Assembly (NCBI RefSeq): GCF_000758945.1
Contig: NZ_JRND01000003.1
Coordinates: 1-64,000 of the forward strand
Length of the DNA: 64,000 nt
Reading direction: 5' to 3'
DNA from: Lancefieldella parvula_C
GTDB taxonomy: Bacteria > Actinomycetota > Coriobacteriia > Coriobacteriales > Atopobiaceae
This document shows, piece after piece, positions 33,391 through 42,416 of this stretch (position 1 is the first letter of the stretch; every line of letters starts with the position of its first letter). Made by a program: the position numbers and the translations under genes. The notes beneath the pieces are model-generated. The model did no database searches. It saw only the letters and a program-made list of their open reading frames with translations, and was not told the origin of the DNA.

Positions 33391-34310
33391 ATCAGGTAAA
33401 AATGGCCGTTAATCTGGGCGGTATCCAGATGAAAAACCCTATCAACACTGCTGCGGGTACCTTTGGCTACGGTTGGCAGTTTGAGGGTTTCTACGACGTT
33501 TCTCTGCTTGGCGCCATCACTATGAAGGGTGTTGCTCGCGTTCCTTGGGAAGGAAACCCAGCTCCTCGTATGTGCGAGCTCAACGGCGGCATGATGAACA
33601 GCGTTGGCCTTGCCAATCCTGGAGTGGACGATTTTATCGCCCACACTGATGACTACATGAAAGATCTTGAGGGTCGTGGCACACGCGTTATCATGCAGAT
33701 GGCAGCACACTCCGTGCAGGAGATGATTGACGTTGTCGAGCGCCTTGAAGAGCTTAATCCACACATCTCAGCTATTGAGCTTAACGTGAGTTGTCCAAAT
33801 CTTGAGAAGGGCGGTAAGCCCCTCGGTGGTACTCCAGACCAGGCTACAGAGATTATGAAGGCAGTTCGTCCTCTGACAAAGCTGCCCATTCTGGTTAAGA
33901 TGGCCCCCGTCAACGTTGCCGAGATTGGTAAGGCTTTTGAGGCTGAAGGCGCTGATGGTCTAACGCTCATCAACTCTATTCCAGGCATGTCAATTAACGT
34001 CCACACCAGAAAGAGTAGGCTCTCTAAGCCAACTGGCGGTCTGAGTGGTCCTCTTTGTCATAACGCTGCTGTTCGCATGGTTTGGGAGTGTGCTCAGGCG
34101 GTCTCCATTCCTATCTGCGGCGTTGGTGGCGTAGAAACGGGCGAGGATGCTGCGGAGTTTATCTTAGCGGGTGCTACGGCTGTCTCGGTTGGTTCTGCAA
34201 ACCTTTACGACCCAATGTGTGCTCCACGTATTCTGAACGAGCTTACTGACTGGGCAAAGTCTCAGGGAGTATCTGACATCCACGAGCTGATTGGAGCTGT
34301 TGAATGCTAA
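33384..34310 (+). CDS. pyrD: Dihydroorotate dehydrogenase, type 1B catalytic subunit
   Basis: Oxidises dihydroorotate to orotate with FMN. A 308-residue TIM-barrel protein with NPINTAAGTFGYG near residue 18, the catalytic-Cys segment ELNVSCPN near 138 and the FMN-binding GVGGVETGEDA near 248. Presence of pyrK next door and the Cys (not Ser) base mark it as the NAD-linked class 1B enzyme. It overlaps pyrF by 7 bases. Confidence 0.95.
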   Translation: MVDQVKMAVNLGGIQMKNPINTAAGTFGYGWQFEGFYDVSLLGAITMKGVARVPWEGNPAPRMCELNGGMMNSVGLANPGVDDFIAHTDDYMKDLEGRGTRVIMQMAAHSVQEMIDVVERLEELNPHISAIELNVSCPNLEKGGKPLGGTPDQATEIMKAVRPLTKLPILVKMAPVNVAEIGKAFEAEGADGLTLINSIPGMSINVHTRKSRLSKPTGGLSGPLCHNAAVRMVWECAQAVSIPICGVGGVETGEDAAEFILAGATAVSVGSANLYDPMCAPRILNELTDWAKSQGVSDIHELIGAVEC

Positions 34311-35035
34311 CAGACGAGCAGGCACGCGACGCCGTTATTGTTGCGCTTGATTGCACAAGAGAAAGAGCTCTGGAGCTCACCGATCTTCTCGCCGGCCATG
34401 CACGCTGGGTTAAGGTTGGCATGACGCTTTTTTATCGCTACGGACCCTCGATGGTAGATGAGATGCACGCTCGCGGTTTCAAGGTGTTTCTTGACCTTAA
34501 GGTGCACGACATTCCATTCCAGGTCAAAGGCGCTGTCCACTCTGCATCGCTTTCTGGTGCAGACATCTTATCTATCCATGGCCTGGGAACCGCTCAGATG
34601 ATCTCTGCTGGTCGCGAGGGTGCAGAAGAGGCTGCAGCAGAGCGTGGCGTTGATGAGTCTGGCCGCACCAAACTGGTGGCTATCTCTGTGCTTACCAGCA
34701 TGGATGAGGATGCGCTTCACTCCATTGGCGTAGACGGATCTATTAAGGATGAAGTTGCTCGTTTGGCGTCTCTTTCTTATTACGCTGGTGCCGATGGAAT
34801 TGTCTGCTCGCCTCAGGAAGCACAGGAGATGAGAGAGCTTTTGGGACCAAATGCACTCATCGTGACCCCAGGAGTACGTCCAGAAGGTGCCGAGAAGGGC
34901 GATCAAGTCAGAATCTCCACACCTTCTGCAGCAATTAAGGCCGGAGCTAGCAAATTGGTAGTTGGTAGGCCAATTACCTGCGCAAACGATCCAGTTGAAG
35001 CATTTGAAGCCATCATTTCTGAGCTTAAAAATTAG
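34304..35035 (+). CDS. pyrF: Orotidine 5'-phosphate decarboxylase
   Basis: Makes UMP from OMP, the last step of the pathway. It has 243 residues. The catalytic signature appears as VFLDLKVHDIPFQV near residue 62; IVTPGVRPEG and VVGRPIT near the end bind phosphate. It is the last gene of the pyr operon here; pyrE and carAB are not in the window. No clear terminator was seen after it. Confidence 0.95.
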   Translation: MLTDEQARDAVIVALDCTRERALELTDLLAGHARWVKVGMTLFYRYGPSMVDEMHARGFKVFLDLKVHDIPFQVKGAVHSASLSGADILSIHGLGTAQMISAGREGAEEAAAERGVDESGRTKLVAISVLTSMDEDALHSIGVDGSIKDEVARLASLSYYAGADGIVCSPQEAQEMRELLGPNALIVTPGVRPEGAEKGDQVRISTPSAAIKAGASKLVVGRPITCANDPVEAFEAIISELKN

Positions 35036-35159
35036 CAAAAGTTTTTGGAATTATGGTGAACAGGTGGTTTTTGATGCGTAAATATTAAAAAACCCCTTGT
35101 AAATAACGTGTTATGTGGCAAACTATTTTGCTGAAGTGCAAAAGGCACATTAAATTGAG

Positions 35160-35180
35160 TTTCGTATATGACGTACGAAA
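35160..35180. repeat. Inverted repeat in the mihF leader
   Basis: TTTCGTA (35160-35166) and TACGAAA (35174-35180) are perfect inverted copies 7 bases apart, about 10 bases before the GGAGG of mihF. It may be an operator or an RNA hairpin. Confidence 0.5.
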
Positions 35181-35198
35181 ACGATGTTTGGAGGAACA

Positions 35199-35507
35199 AT
35201 GGCTCTACCTACACTTACCGATGAGCAGCGCAAGGCAGCACTTGAGAAGGCAGCTCAGGCTCGTCACGCTCGCGCAGAGCTTCGCGAGAAGGTTAAGACT
35301 GGTAAGGTCTCCCTTAAAGAGGTCCTTGATTCTACCGATCCTATTGCTGAGCGTATGAAGGTTTCCGCTCTTATCGAGTCCCTTCCTGGCTATGGCAAGG
35401 CAAAGGCAGCAAAGATTATGGACGAGCTCGGAATTTCCGCAACTCGCCGCGTTAAGGGCCTTGGCGCTCGTCAGCGTGAGCAGCTCCTCGAGGCACTGAC
35501 CAAGTAG
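35199..35507 (+). CDS. mihF: Integration host factor, actinobacterial type (mIHF)
   Basis: A 102-residue nucleoid-associated protein that binds and bends DNA. The N-terminal helix is followed by a compact helix-two-turn-helix fold containing SLPGYGKAKAAKIMDELGI and RRVKGLGARQREQLLEAL, the actinobacterial IHF pattern. It is unrelated to the HU/IHF family. The start at 35199 is set by GGAGG at 35190-35194. Linkage to gmk and rpoZ is as in other Actinomycetota and supports the taxonomic placement. Confidence 0.93.
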   Translation: MALPTLTDEQRKAALEKAAQARHARAELREKVKTGKVSLKEVLDSTDPIAERMKVSALIESLPGYGKAKAAKIMDELGISATRRVKGLGARQREQLLEALTK

Positions 35508-36085
35508 TGGCTCGTTCAGCCAAACTTTTTGTAGTATCTGGACCGTCAGGTGTAGGAAAAGGAACGCTTGTCTCTCTGTTGAGGGACAAGCGCCCAAACC
35601 TAGGCCTGACGGTTTCGGCTACTACGCGCTCTCCACGACCAGGAGAAGTCGATGGAGTTGCGTATCATTTTCTCTCCGATGAAGAATTTAAAAAGCGCGT
35701 TGATGCTGGTGAATTCCTTGAGTGGGCTCATGTTCATGGTCATTGCTATGGCACGCTCAAATCCGAGGTTGATCGCCTGATTTCTGCAGGTCAGTCTGTT
35801 GTTCTAGAGATTGACGTTCAGGGTGGACTTATGGTCCACAAACAATACCCCAACGCTATTCTCGTTTTTATTAAGCCACCTTCATTTGAAGAGCTTGAAC
35901 AGCGCCTTAGAGGTCGTGGTACAGAAGACGAGAAGACCATTTCTACGAGACTTTCTAATGCCTCACGTGAAATGGAGTATGCAAACGACTATACTGTTTG
36001 CATTGTGAACGACAACCTTGAGACTGCTCTCAGCAAGCTCGAGGAAGTTTTTGATGACTATGAATCAGACGGAGGTCAGCTTTAA
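35507..36085 (+). CDS. gmk: Guanylate kinase
   Basis: Phosphorylates GMP to GDP. It has 192 residues: a P-loop GPSGVGKGTLV near residue 11, the GMP-binding SATTRSPRPGEVDGVAYHF near 39 and EIDVQGG near 103. The GTG start overlaps the mihF stop (TAGTG), and its stop overlaps the rpoZ start, indicating coupled translation. Confidence 0.96.
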   Translation: MARSAKLFVVSGPSGVGKGTLVSLLRDKRPNLGLTVSATTRSPRPGEVDGVAYHFLSDEEFKKRVDAGEFLEWAHVHGHCYGTLKSEVDRLISAGQSVVLEIDVQGGLMVHKQYPNAILVFIKPPSFEELEQRLRGRGTEDEKTISTRLSNASREMEYANDYTVCIVNDNLETALSKLEEVFDDYESDGGQL

Positions 36086-36369
36086 TGTCTGTTATTAAGC
36101 CTGAGATTGACAGCCTGCTTCAGAGGACTGAGCAGAATCCATTCTTGCTTTGCTCTCTTGCTTCTAAGCGTGCTTGCGATATTAACAATATGCTTCACGG
36201 TCAGCACCTGCGTGTAACCGCTGTTCAGGATTTTGATGACATTACTACTGTTGCAAGTGGTAAAGATTCTGTCTCTATTGCTATGAAAGAGATTAACGAC
36301 GGTACCCTTGGCTTTGTTAAAGAGTCTTTTGACGAGGCAATTAAGGGCGAGAACACCATCGTTTACTAA
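36085..36369 (+). CDS. rpoZ: DNA-directed RNA polymerase omega subunit
   Basis: A 94-residue omega subunit that assists assembly of beta-prime. Family features are LLQRTEQNPFLLCSLASKRACDIN near the N-terminus and the AMKEINDGTLGF segment later. Its position after gmk is conserved. It begins in the overlapping TAATG of gmk. Confidence 0.9.
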   Translation: MSVIKPEIDSLLQRTEQNPFLLCSLASKRACDINNMLHGQHLRVTAVQDFDDITTVASGKDSVSIAMKEINDGTLGFVKESFDEAIKGENTIVY

Positions 36370-36374
36370 GAGTT

Positions 36375-37619
36375 ATGACTGAAAGAGTATGTCTGGTTCA
36401 CTACCACGAAATTGGTTTAAAGGGTAAGAACCGATCCACTTTTGAAAATCAGTTGGTAACAAATTTGCGACGAGCCCTCCGACACTTTCCAGTGGCGGGG
36501 GTTTCTCGCATTTCTGGCTACCTTCTTGTAGAAACCACTGATAAACAAGCAACTGAAGAGCTGCAACATGCCGTGGCTCAGGTTCCTGGTGTTGCTCGCG
36601 CTTCTTTGGCGTATCGCTGTGGCTTAGATGAGCAGGAGTTTTGTAACGCCGCCGTGAAGGCGCTGGGGGAGTCCGGTGACTTTACTACGTTCAAAGTGCA
36701 TGCTCGCCGTTCCTCAACGGTCTATCCAAAGCATTCCATTGAGATTAACCAGCTTGTAGGCGCAGTACTTTGTGAGAACTTCCCTGATAAAAAAGTTCAG
36801 ATGCATAATCCGGATATGACGGTCTATGTGCATGTTGTTCAGGGTAACGCATATGTTTATGCTGCATCTATTCACGGCGTTGGCGGTCTTCCTGTTGGCA
36901 CCGCTGGCAAAGTAGTATCGCTTCTTTCAAGCGGTATTGATTCTCCTGTTGCAACATGGATGGTTGGTCGCAGAGGTGCTACGGTTATTCCAGTTCACTT
37001 CTCTGGTCGCCCTATGACTTCCGATACCAGCGAATATCTGTGTCAGGATATTATTGAGGCACTTGAGCCTGCTGGTCTTATTGGCAGAATGTATGTTGTG
37101 CCTTTTGGCGAGCATCAGCGTGAGATTTCTCTTGCTGTTCCACAGGCTCTTCGTGTCATTATGTATCGTCGCGTGATGTACATCATTGCGCAGAAGATTG
37201 CAGAGCTTGAGGGCGCTAAAGCGCTGGTAACTGGCGAGTCACTTGGCCAAGTTGCTTCTCAGACGCTGGATAACATTGCTGCTGTCAACGAGGCAGTTAC
37301 CATACCTGTTTTGAGGCCTCTGATTGGCTCTGACAAGCAAGAAATCATCCGTCGCGCCCAAGATATCAATACGTTTGATATCTCAACGCAGACGGCTCCT
37401 GATTGCTGCACACTGTTTATGCCTCGCAGACCCGAGACTCACGCAAGAATGCGAGAAGTGCTTGAGGCATGGAATTCTTTTGATCATGAAGCCATGATTG
37501 ATGACCTTATGCAGCATATTGAGTACATTGACTTTAGTCAGTGTCCTTCATATAAGCCACCAAAAACACTTGCCGCTCGTCATAAAGAGCTTGCCCCTGC
37601 AGAGTTTATTACTGACTAG
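36375..37619 (+). CDS. thiI: tRNA 4-thiouridine sulfurtransferase ThiI
   Basis: Adenylates and thiolates U8 of tRNAs; in many species it also donates sulfur for thiamine. A 414-residue protein with an N-terminal ferredoxin-like plus THUMP region (FKVHARRSSTVYPKHS) and a PP-loop ATPase domain (LLSSGIDSPVATWM near residue 180). The C-terminal rhodanese domain of E. coli ThiI is missing, as in most Gram-positives. In many Actinomycetota rpoZ is followed by coaBC or metK; thiI in that slot is less usual. A terminator follows. Confidence 0.94.
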   Translation: MTERVCLVHYHEIGLKGKNRSTFENQLVTNLRRALRHFPVAGVSRISGYLLVETTDKQATEELQHAVAQVPGVARASLAYRCGLDEQEFCNAAVKALGESGDFTTFKVHARRSSTVYPKHSIEINQLVGAVLCENFPDKKVQMHNPDMTVYVHVVQGNAYVYAASIHGVGGLPVGTAGKVVSLLSSGIDSPVATWMVGRRGATVIPVHFSGRPMTSDTSEYLCQDIIEALEPAGLIGRMYVVPFGEHQREISLAVPQALRVIMYRRVMYIIAQKIAELEGAKALVTGESLGQVASQTLDNIAAVNEAVTIPVLRPLIGSDKQEIIRRAQDINTFDISTQTAPDCCTLFMPRRPETHARMREVLEAWNSFDHEAMIDDLMQHIEYIDFSQCPSYKPPKTLAARHKELAPAEFITD

Positions 37620-37672
37620 AATATTTCTGCAGTTCAAAGGCTTTGATGGCTTTGCATAGATGCATTTTTAGG

Positions 37673-37700
37673 ATCCGTCCTGTAAAAGGGCGGATTTTTT
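37673..37700 (+). terminator. Intrinsic terminator after thiI
   Basis: ATCCGTCC (37673-37680) pairs with GGGCGGAT (37688-37695) with one G-U pair and a 7-base loop, then a T-run. It ends the mihF-gmk-rpoZ-thiI unit. Confidence 0.85.
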
Positions 37701-37829
37701 ATTTGAGTGGATTGATAATCTTATTTAGGACAATTTTGTTGATTTCAGTTTGCTTTACTCATCTGTAAATTGTTTATAACTGTGTCAGATTACCAGCAGT
37801 TTTAGGAAAAGATCACTAGATAAATATTT

Positions 37830-37847
37830 AAAAGTCGTGTTTCTCGT
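37830..37847 (+). promoter_or_regulatory. 18-bp element upstream of comEA
   Basis: AAAAGTCGTGTTTCTCGT differs at one base from the element at 28474-28491. A TATAAAT (37864-37870) lies 16 bases further on, close to the ribosome-binding site GAGGTGA. It contains the recurring TTTCTCG motif. Confidence 0.45.
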
Positions 37848-37883
37848 TAAGCTAATAGTTGAATATAAATCTGAGGTGATTGT

Positions 37884-38636
37884 ATGGCTCAGATTTCAAA
37901 TAACCGCACTCAAATAATTAATAAATTGATGAGAAGATTTAATCTATCTCAGCAACAACTCATAGCGGTTGCCGCTGTGGTTGTCCTAGCTATTGTGTCG
38001 GCAGTTGTATTAATTGGAATAATTTCTGCTGGAACATCAGAGTCTTTTGATAGGTCAAATAATCAAGCGGACTCTACGCAAGGAGTGACTGTTGCAGAAA
38101 ATCCACAACATACGGAAGAAGATAATGCTACAGATCAGCCAGGAGCTGATCATAAGATTAAAGAAGCTTCTCCTCAAATGATGGTTCATGTTGATGGAGC
38201 TGTTAAGTCACCAGGACTTTACGCTCTACAAATGGTAAACCCACGCGTGAATGATGCTATTCAAATAGCAGGAGGTTTAACTGAAGATGCAAACGGTCAA
38301 GGGATTAATCTAGCGGCTCCTGTTGAAGATGGTCAAAAAATATATATTCCTAAAAAGGGAGAAGAGCCGCCACCAGAGATTCCACAGCCAGAGCAAAACA
38401 AAGCCACAAGCAATAAGCAAACAAATACGAAGAGAGATAAAAAGACAGTTGTAGATATTAATCGAGCAACTGTAGAAGAATTAACCAAGCTTCAAGGTGT
38501 GGGAGAAGGGCTAGCTCAGCGAATTGTTGCAGACAGACAAAAGAACGGACCTTTTAAAACAACTGAAGATTTGATGCGTGTTTCTGGAATTGGCCAGAAA
38601 AAGTTTGATCAGCTCAAGGACAATATTCGTGTCTAA
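37884..38636 (+). CDS. comEA: Competence protein ComEA (DNA-binding receptor)
   Basis: Binds incoming double-stranded DNA outside the membrane during natural transformation. A 250-residue protein with a short cytoplasmic N-terminus, a membrane helix (about residues 28-55), a Gln/Asp-rich linker, an SLBB domain (MVHVDGAVKSPGLYAL), a Pro-rich spacer and a C-terminal helix-hairpin-helix pair (LQGVGEGLAQRIV and MRVSGIGQKKFDQL). It starts after GAGGTGA. Base composition is more AT-rich than the neighbours. comEC follows with a slight overlap. Confidence 0.93.
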   Translation: MAQISNNRTQIINKLMRRFNLSQQQLIAVAAVVVLAIVSAVVLIGIISAGTSESFDRSNNQADSTQGVTVAENPQHTEEDNATDQPGADHKIKEASPQMMVHVDGAVKSPGLYALQMVNPRVNDAIQIAGGLTEDANGQGINLAAPVEDGQKIYIPKKGEEPPPEIPQPEQNKATSNKQTNTKRDKKTVVDINRATVEELTKLQGVGEGLAQRIVADRQKNGPFKTTEDLMRVSGIGQKKFDQLKDNIRV

Positions 38637-41016
38637 GGTGATAGAACAACCCACTAGACCTTTTATTCCGTATAGCCTTTGTATCTTGCTATTTGTTTGC
38701 GTATGGCTGCAAGTTTTTATCGCAAGAAACGCAACGCTTGATACTATTTTGCTTCAGATTTTAGGAAGCTGCATGGCGGCGGCATTAGGACTTTGGTATG
38801 TAAAGTACGCGCATACCAGCCTTATGACTGTTGGAGTGGTATTACTTTCACTTGTAATAATCCTAATCAGATCTTCCTTTATATATGTCAGTCAAATGAC
38901 ATCGGTGGATCTTTTAGAGTCAACCGCTATACATAATTTTGAATTAGTCGTATCAAGAGATTTAGTCTATAAAAATCATACATGGACTGGTCAGGCAAAC
39001 GTCATGTACCAGGGTAGATGCATTGGATCTGTGGGGCTACATGCCAAGGAACCATTCTTGCGAGAAACGCATCTTTGTTGTGAAGGCAGGTTTACACAAT
39101 ATAAAGATAAGGAGTTTTCAGAAGAACAATTTAAGAGGGGAGTACTTGGTTCAATTCAAATAACCAAGGTGAATTCAAAAACCTATGGAGAGGGAATTAT
39201 TGGAGAAGTTGCTCAATTTAGAGAAAACTGTATTTCTCAACTCCAACCAGAACAGAGCTTTGGTCGAGCGTTAGTTGCATGTGGTCTTTGTGCCTATAGG
39301 CCTAGCTTGTATAGCTTTAACATTCCTAGAATATTTATGCGTTGCGGTCTAATGCATCTCATTGCAATTTCTAGTTGTCACATGGTAATTCTCTCTGCTT
39401 TTATTGACGCTTTTCTTAAAAAGCTAACGATAAAACCTCTTTTAAGAGGGGTAGTGAATTTATTTTTACTCAGTAGCTACGCGCTTTTCTGTGGATTACC
39501 TGCGTCTGCAATGAGGGCAATACTTCTTGTTGAACAAAAATACGTAATGCAATATGTGGGAAGAAAAAACCATACGCTCTCAGCAGTTTCTATCGTTGCA
39601 TTATTTATGCTTTGTATAGATCCACAGCTAAGTGTGAATATTGCGTTCACTTTGTCTTTAGCATGTATTTTTGGCATGAATATCTACGGCGGTCTTGCTC
39701 AGTACTATGCAAAAATTGCTTTTCACATATCTGGATATGGAATAATACAGAAGATTCTTAGAAAACCGTTTTCTGACGTACGAAACACTATGTGTGCCAC
39801 AACCGTTGCTCAGCTTTCGTGCCTTCCCATTTCTTGCATGTACTTTGGTCATTTTTCTTTACTTGCTCCTCTTTCAAGTGCGCTGATTACAAGTTTATTT
39901 TCTCTTCTGAGCTTATTTGGAATTGGGGCAATAGCTTTATGTTGGTTTAAACCAGCTCAAGATGTTGCTTTCTGCCTTGTGGATTTTCTTGGTCAGTTTA
40001 TAGAGACTCTTACTTCTTTTTTATCCGAAAGATCTTTTGCAAGCGTGTCGTTAACTGACATGAGTTGGATAGTTTCATTGCTTGTGTTTGCAGCAATGGT
40101 GGCTCTTTACGTGTTTTGGCCAAAAGGGAAAAGAGTAGTTTTATCTGGCATTTGTTTGATGATGTTTATGCTTATTTTGGGTTTAAGTATCTACTGGAAG
40201 TTTTTCTCGCCAACAAGAATTTGTGTGATGGATATTGGCCAAGGAGATGCCATATTGCTCAGTGACGGCGCGCATTCTCTGCTCGTAGACACGAGTGTGG
40301 GAGATGTGGTTAATGACGCTCTAGAGCGACAACACATCTCATATCTTGATGCTATTTTGCTCACACACCTTGATGAAGACCATGCTGGTGGCGTGAGGTA
40401 TATGGTTGGTTCGGTGAAGGCAGGTCAGGTATTAGTTGGAGAAGGAATAACAAAACAAGAAAAACCTGAGCTTCAGAGAGCTATTCAGAGGATTTCCGGC
40501 AGCAACTCCTATGAAGTTTTATATGGTGATGAATTTGATGTCGGCCGCTTTCATATCCGCGTTGTGTGGCCACATAGGGGATACAAAGCTAAAGAAGCTA
40601 ATAATGCGTCGGTTGAGCTCTATGTGACGTATAACGATGGGCAAAATACCTTAACTACGCTTTTAACGGGAGACGCTGAAAGAGATCAGACAAAAGAGAC
40701 GGTAACATCGGGTGATGTTGGCGATATTGATTTCTTAAAAGTCGGCCATCATGGAGCGGCAAAGTCACTCTATCCAGAAACTGCTCGCGCGCTAAAACCT
40801 GAGGTAGCAGTTGCAAGTGCTGGAAAGAATAATCGTTATGGACATCCTAAACAGGAAGCGGTGGATATCTTAGAGGGTGTTGGCGCAAGGTTTTATTGCA
40901 CAAAAGATTATGGAGACGTCACCGTATTTCCCGGAGAACATGGACCTAGGGTAAGTGTGCAACATGCTAAAGTAGATACAGATTTAGAGGAGGAAAAAGA
41001 TGGCGGAGCAGGCTAA
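38629..41016 (+). CDS. comEC: Competence channel protein ComEC/Rec2
   Basis: Forms the membrane channel that carries single-stranded DNA into the cell. A 795-residue protein with N-terminal membrane helices, an OB-like soluble segment, the central Competence domain (CGLMHLIAISSCHMVIL near residue 240, then many helices), and a C-terminal metallo-beta-lactamase-like domain (MDIGQGDAIL, THLDEDHAGG with H580/D584/H585, VGHHGA). All parts look intact. I chose GTG 38629 because AAGGA precedes it by 9 bases; the frame extends further upstream inside comEA without homology. It is moderately AT-rich and overlaps holA by 17 bases. Confidence 0.93.
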   Translation: MSKVIEQPTRPFIPYSLCILLFVCVWLQVFIARNATLDTILLQILGSCMAAALGLWYVKYAHTSLMTVGVVLLSLVIILIRSSFIYVSQMTSVDLLESTAIHNFELVVSRDLVYKNHTWTGQANVMYQGRCIGSVGLHAKEPFLRETHLCCEGRFTQYKDKEFSEEQFKRGVLGSIQITKVNSKTYGEGIIGEVAQFRENCISQLQPEQSFGRALVACGLCAYRPSLYSFNIPRIFMRCGLMHLIAISSCHMVILSAFIDAFLKKLTIKPLLRGVVNLFLLSSYALFCGLPASAMRAILLVEQKYVMQYVGRKNHTLSAVSIVALFMLCIDPQLSVNIAFTLSLACIFGMNIYGGLAQYYAKIAFHISGYGIIQKILRKPFSDVRNTMCATTVAQLSCLPISCMYFGHFSLLAPLSSALITSLFSLLSLFGIGAIALCWFKPAQDVAFCLVDFLGQFIETLTSFLSERSFASVSLTDMSWIVSLLVFAAMVALYVFWPKGKRVVLSGICLMMFMLILGLSIYWKFFSPTRICVMDIGQGDAILLSDGAHSLLVDTSVGDVVNDALERQHISYLDAILLTHLDEDHAGGVRYMVGSVKAGQVLVGEGITKQEKPELQRAIQRISGSNSYEVLYGDEFDVGRFHIRVVWPHRGYKAKEANNASVELYVTYNDGQNTLTTLLTGDAERDQTKETVTSGDVGDIDFLKVGHHGAAKSLYPETARALKPEVAVASAGKNNRYGHPKQEAVDILEGVGARFYCTKDYGDVTVFPGEHGPRVSVQHAKVDTDLEEEKDGGAG

Positions 41017-41971
41017 GCTACTAGCTGCATATTTGGCTGTTGGCCCTGACGAGATGAAGCGTGCGAGGGCTATAGACAAACTTAAAAGCCGTCTTAACCA
41101 GAGTTTTATTACGTTTAATCTTGATGAGATTTCTGTAAGTGCTGAGCTGACTCCAGAATCTGTTCTGTCTTCTGCTCAGACACTTCCTATGGGTGATTCT
41201 AGACGAATTGTTGTCATTGATGATGCAGGTAAATTGCCTAAGTCTGTGTCAGAGGCTCTTGTTGGGTATCTAAAGAACCCCAATCCAACTACAACGCTGA
41301 TGCTTTCTGCAAGTAAACTTGCCAAAACAACAAGGCTCTACAAAGCAGTTGACGCTTTAGGTAAGCTCGCAGTTATTAATTGCGGTGCAATGACCAGAAG
41401 TGAATTGCCTAAATATATTGCAGATCTTGGAAGAAAGTATGGGCTACAAATTCCAGCAAATGTGGCCAATGAACTTGTAAGTCGTGTTGGCGATAACACC
41501 ACCATGCTCGATTCTCAGATTAAATCTCTAGCAGCTCTGTTGGGTCATCCTGGTGCAATTGACGTTCAGTTTGTAGAGACTCATGTTGCACGAGTGGTTG
41601 AGGTCAAGCCATGGGATTTTCTCGACAGCTTATCAGCGAGAAATGCTCAAAAGGCTTTGGAGCTTTACAGTCAGATGGATGAATCGGGAGCTATTGGAAA
41701 TCTGTCACTTATGACTGGACGCGTAAGAGAGCTTATTTGCGCCAGGTCTATGGTTAAGCGAGGTACAGAACGGGAAATTGCTCCAGTTTTGGGCAAGCAG
41801 GACTGGCAAGTAAGAAATTATGCACGATGGGCGCGTCAATTTGCAGATGGCGAGCTTGAACATATTCTGGGCCTCTGTGCAGATGCAGAACGTGGTCTTA
41901 AGAGTGGAGAAGACAAAACAACCACAATGACCAAGCTTATCTTTGCTCTGTGCGGCGTCGTAAATGTGTAG
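41000..41971 (+). CDS. holA: DNA polymerase III delta subunit
   Basis: Part of the clamp loader; it opens the beta sliding clamp. A 323-residue HolA-family protein with TLPMGDSRRIVVIDDAGKLPK near residue 60 (degenerate AAA+ fold), ELVSRVGDNTTMLDSQIKSLAAL near 165 and KPWDFLDSLSARNAQKAL near 205. It starts after AGGAGGAA within the end of comEC; comEC-holA-rpsT proximity is widely conserved. A bidirectional terminator separates it from rpsT. Confidence 0.92.
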   Translation: MAEQAKLLAAYLAVGPDEMKRARAIDKLKSRLNQSFITFNLDEISVSAELTPESVLSSAQTLPMGDSRRIVVIDDAGKLPKSVSEALVGYLKNPNPTTTLMLSASKLAKTTRLYKAVDALGKLAVINCGAMTRSELPKYIADLGRKYGLQIPANVANELVSRVGDNTTMLDSQIKSLAALLGHPGAIDVQFVETHVARVVEVKPWDFLDSLSARNAQKALELYSQMDESGAIGNLSLMTGRVRELICARSMVKRGTEREIAPVLGKQDWQVRNYARWARQFADGELEHILGLCADAERGLKSGEDKTTTMTKLIFALCGVVNV

Positions 41972-41994
41972 ATTCAAAGAATTCAGGTAAGAAA

Positions 41995-42020
41995 AAAACG
42001 GACTCCAAGGAGTCCGTTTT
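41995..42020. terminator. Bidirectional terminator between holA and rpsT
   Basis: AAAACGGACTCC (41995-42006) and GGAGTCCGTTTT (42009-42020) form a 12-bp stem. It has A-runs on the left and T-runs on the right, so it can stop transcription of both convergent genes. Confidence 0.92.
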
Positions 42021-42044
42021 AAAAAGTTTAAAAGTAGATAAGAG

Positions 42045-42308
42045 CTACTTAAGGGTGTTAACAAGCTTCTGAACGCCGCTCTTACGCTGAGCAGCCTGAT
42101 TCTTGTGTACGATGCCCTTAGAAGCAGCCTTGTCAAGAAGGCGGGATGCCTTGTTAGCTGCAACCTGTGCGTCCTCAAGCTGGCCTGCCTCAACAGCAGT
42201 GCGAACTGCCTTAATAGCAGTCTTAAGCTCGGAACGGACAGCCTTGTTGCGCTGGCGTGCCTTCTCAGCGGTGAGAATACGCTTCTTCTGAGACTTGATG
42301 TTAGCCAC
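42045..42308 (-). CDS. rpsT: 30S ribosomal protein S20
   Basis: An 87-residue helical ribosomal protein that binds 16S rRNA. It has the typical MANIKSQKKRILTAEKARQRN start and KGIVHKNQAAQRKSGVQKLV end. The start codon is GTG (42306-42308), preceded by GAAAGGAA on the minus strand. A good -10 (TATACT, complement of 42376-42381) lies upstream. It is divergent from lepA, as in many bacteria. Confidence 0.97.
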   Translation of the reverse strand: MANIKSQKKRILTAEKARQRNKAVRSELKTAIKAVRTAVEAGQLEDAQVAANKASRLLDKAASKGIVHKNQAAQRKSGVQKLVNTLK

Positions 42309-42416
42309 GTGCGGTTCCTTTCGGTGTTTACTATGTGAGGCCTCTTCGCTGAGACACGTTTGAGGCAGCTGTTGAAGTATAGCACGAAGGGGGTAGTTTA
42401 CGCTATTATTTTCCTT

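Noticed and set aside
38578..38628. Earlier comEC start inside comEA
   Set aside because: It would overlap comEA by 59 bases without a ribosome-binding site; GTG 38629 has AAGGA at the right distance.
37884..41016. comEA-comEC as a recently transferred island
   Set aside because: The pair is more AT-rich than its neighbours, but gene order with holA and rpsT is the conserved one and no mobile-element trace is seen.
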